A stretch of DNA of 5,274 bases, taken from the NCBI GenBank assembly GCA_015222755.1, contig JADFVX010000038.1, positions 1-5,274 of the forward strand, read 5' to 3'. The position numbers and the translations under genes are program-made. Shown here piece after piece: positions 5,199-5,274 of this stretch. Source of the DNA: Pseudomonadota bacterium (GTDB lineage Bacteria; Desulfobacterota; JADFVX01). The notes below the pieces were generated by a model. It made no database searches and was not told where the DNA came from. It saw only the letters and a list, made by a program, of their open reading frames with translations. Positions within the stretch are counted from its first letter, which is position 1. Each line of letters begins with the position of its first letter.

Positions 5199-5274
5199 AT
5201 GAGTCAAGCAACAGATCAGAAAAGTTCAGAGCGTTCCGCCACATTATTGATATACTGCCCCGACAAGAAGGGCA
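5199..5274 (+). CDS. purU: Probable formyltetrahydrofolate deformylase, N-terminal fragment
   Basis: Twenty-five codons are visible before the window ends. After a polar leader of 13 residues comes ATLLIYCPDKKG (14-25). This matches the opening strand and turn of the N-terminal ACT domain of PurU, which hydrolyses 10-formyl-THF to THF and formate in one-carbon and purine metabolism. The ACT domain would sense methionine or glycine in the known family. The downstream formyltransferase-like catalytic domain lies outside the window. GGGAG at 5183-5187 precedes the ATG by 11 bases, slightly long but the only candidate. The alternative is another protein starting with an ACT domain, such as a SerB-type phosphatase or a GcvR-like regulator; the CPDKKG motif favours PurU. 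Confidence 0.7.
   Translation, partial: MSQATDQKSSERSATLLIYCPDKKG

Overview
The window looks like chromosomal DNA of a Gram-negative bacterium. My best guess is a deltaproteobacterium in the broad sense (Desulfobacterota-like). The clues are exported Sec-type proteins that point to a periplasm, an N-terminal CxxC...CxxC zinc-ribbon protein of a style common in that group, a YidD-like/TPR gene pair, and gene gaps full of palindromic repeats. This placement is inference: there is no rRNA or marker gene here.

Layout: (1) 1-77, minus strand, the first 25 codons of a zinc-ribbon protein. (2) 95-363, a 269-bp gene-free element with 33-bp terminal inverted repeats and two internal palindromic arms, resembling a MITE or other non-autonomous element. 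(3) 440-2461, minus strand, a complete CPA2 (Kef/YbaL-type) cation/proton antiporter with RCK domains; its last codons are made from a palindromic repeat. (4) 2462-2609, a divergent intergenic region with candidate promoters on both strands. (5) 2610-3047 and 3050-3997, plus strand, a tightly coupled pair: a YidD-like protein with an N-terminal signal sequence, and an exported TPR protein ending in a hydrophobic PGAGQ-Y-G domain. (6) 4044-4122, a branched palindromic repeat. (7) 4176-5000, plus strand, a rhomboid protease with an N-terminal zinc ribbon and a full set of catalytic residues. (8) 5005-5160, a composite of three adjacent palindromic repeats, one from the same family as 4044-4122. 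(9) 5199-5274, plus strand, the start of a probable formyltetrahydrofolate deformylase (purU).

Most genes are envelope or housekeeping functions without an evident shared pathway: ion/proton exchange, a probable envelope YidD/TPR module, intramembrane proteolysis and one-carbon metabolism. The only clear operon is the YidD-like/TPR pair, with a 2-bp gap. It is not in the classical rpmH-rnpA-yidD-yidC setting and both products appear to be exported, so it is the best candidate here for an uncharacterised two-protein system. The other notable theme is the density of structured repeats: every sizeable intergenic region except the divergent promoter region carries one. I saw no CRISPR array, tRNA, rRNA or intact transposase gene, and no convincing Rho-independent terminator.
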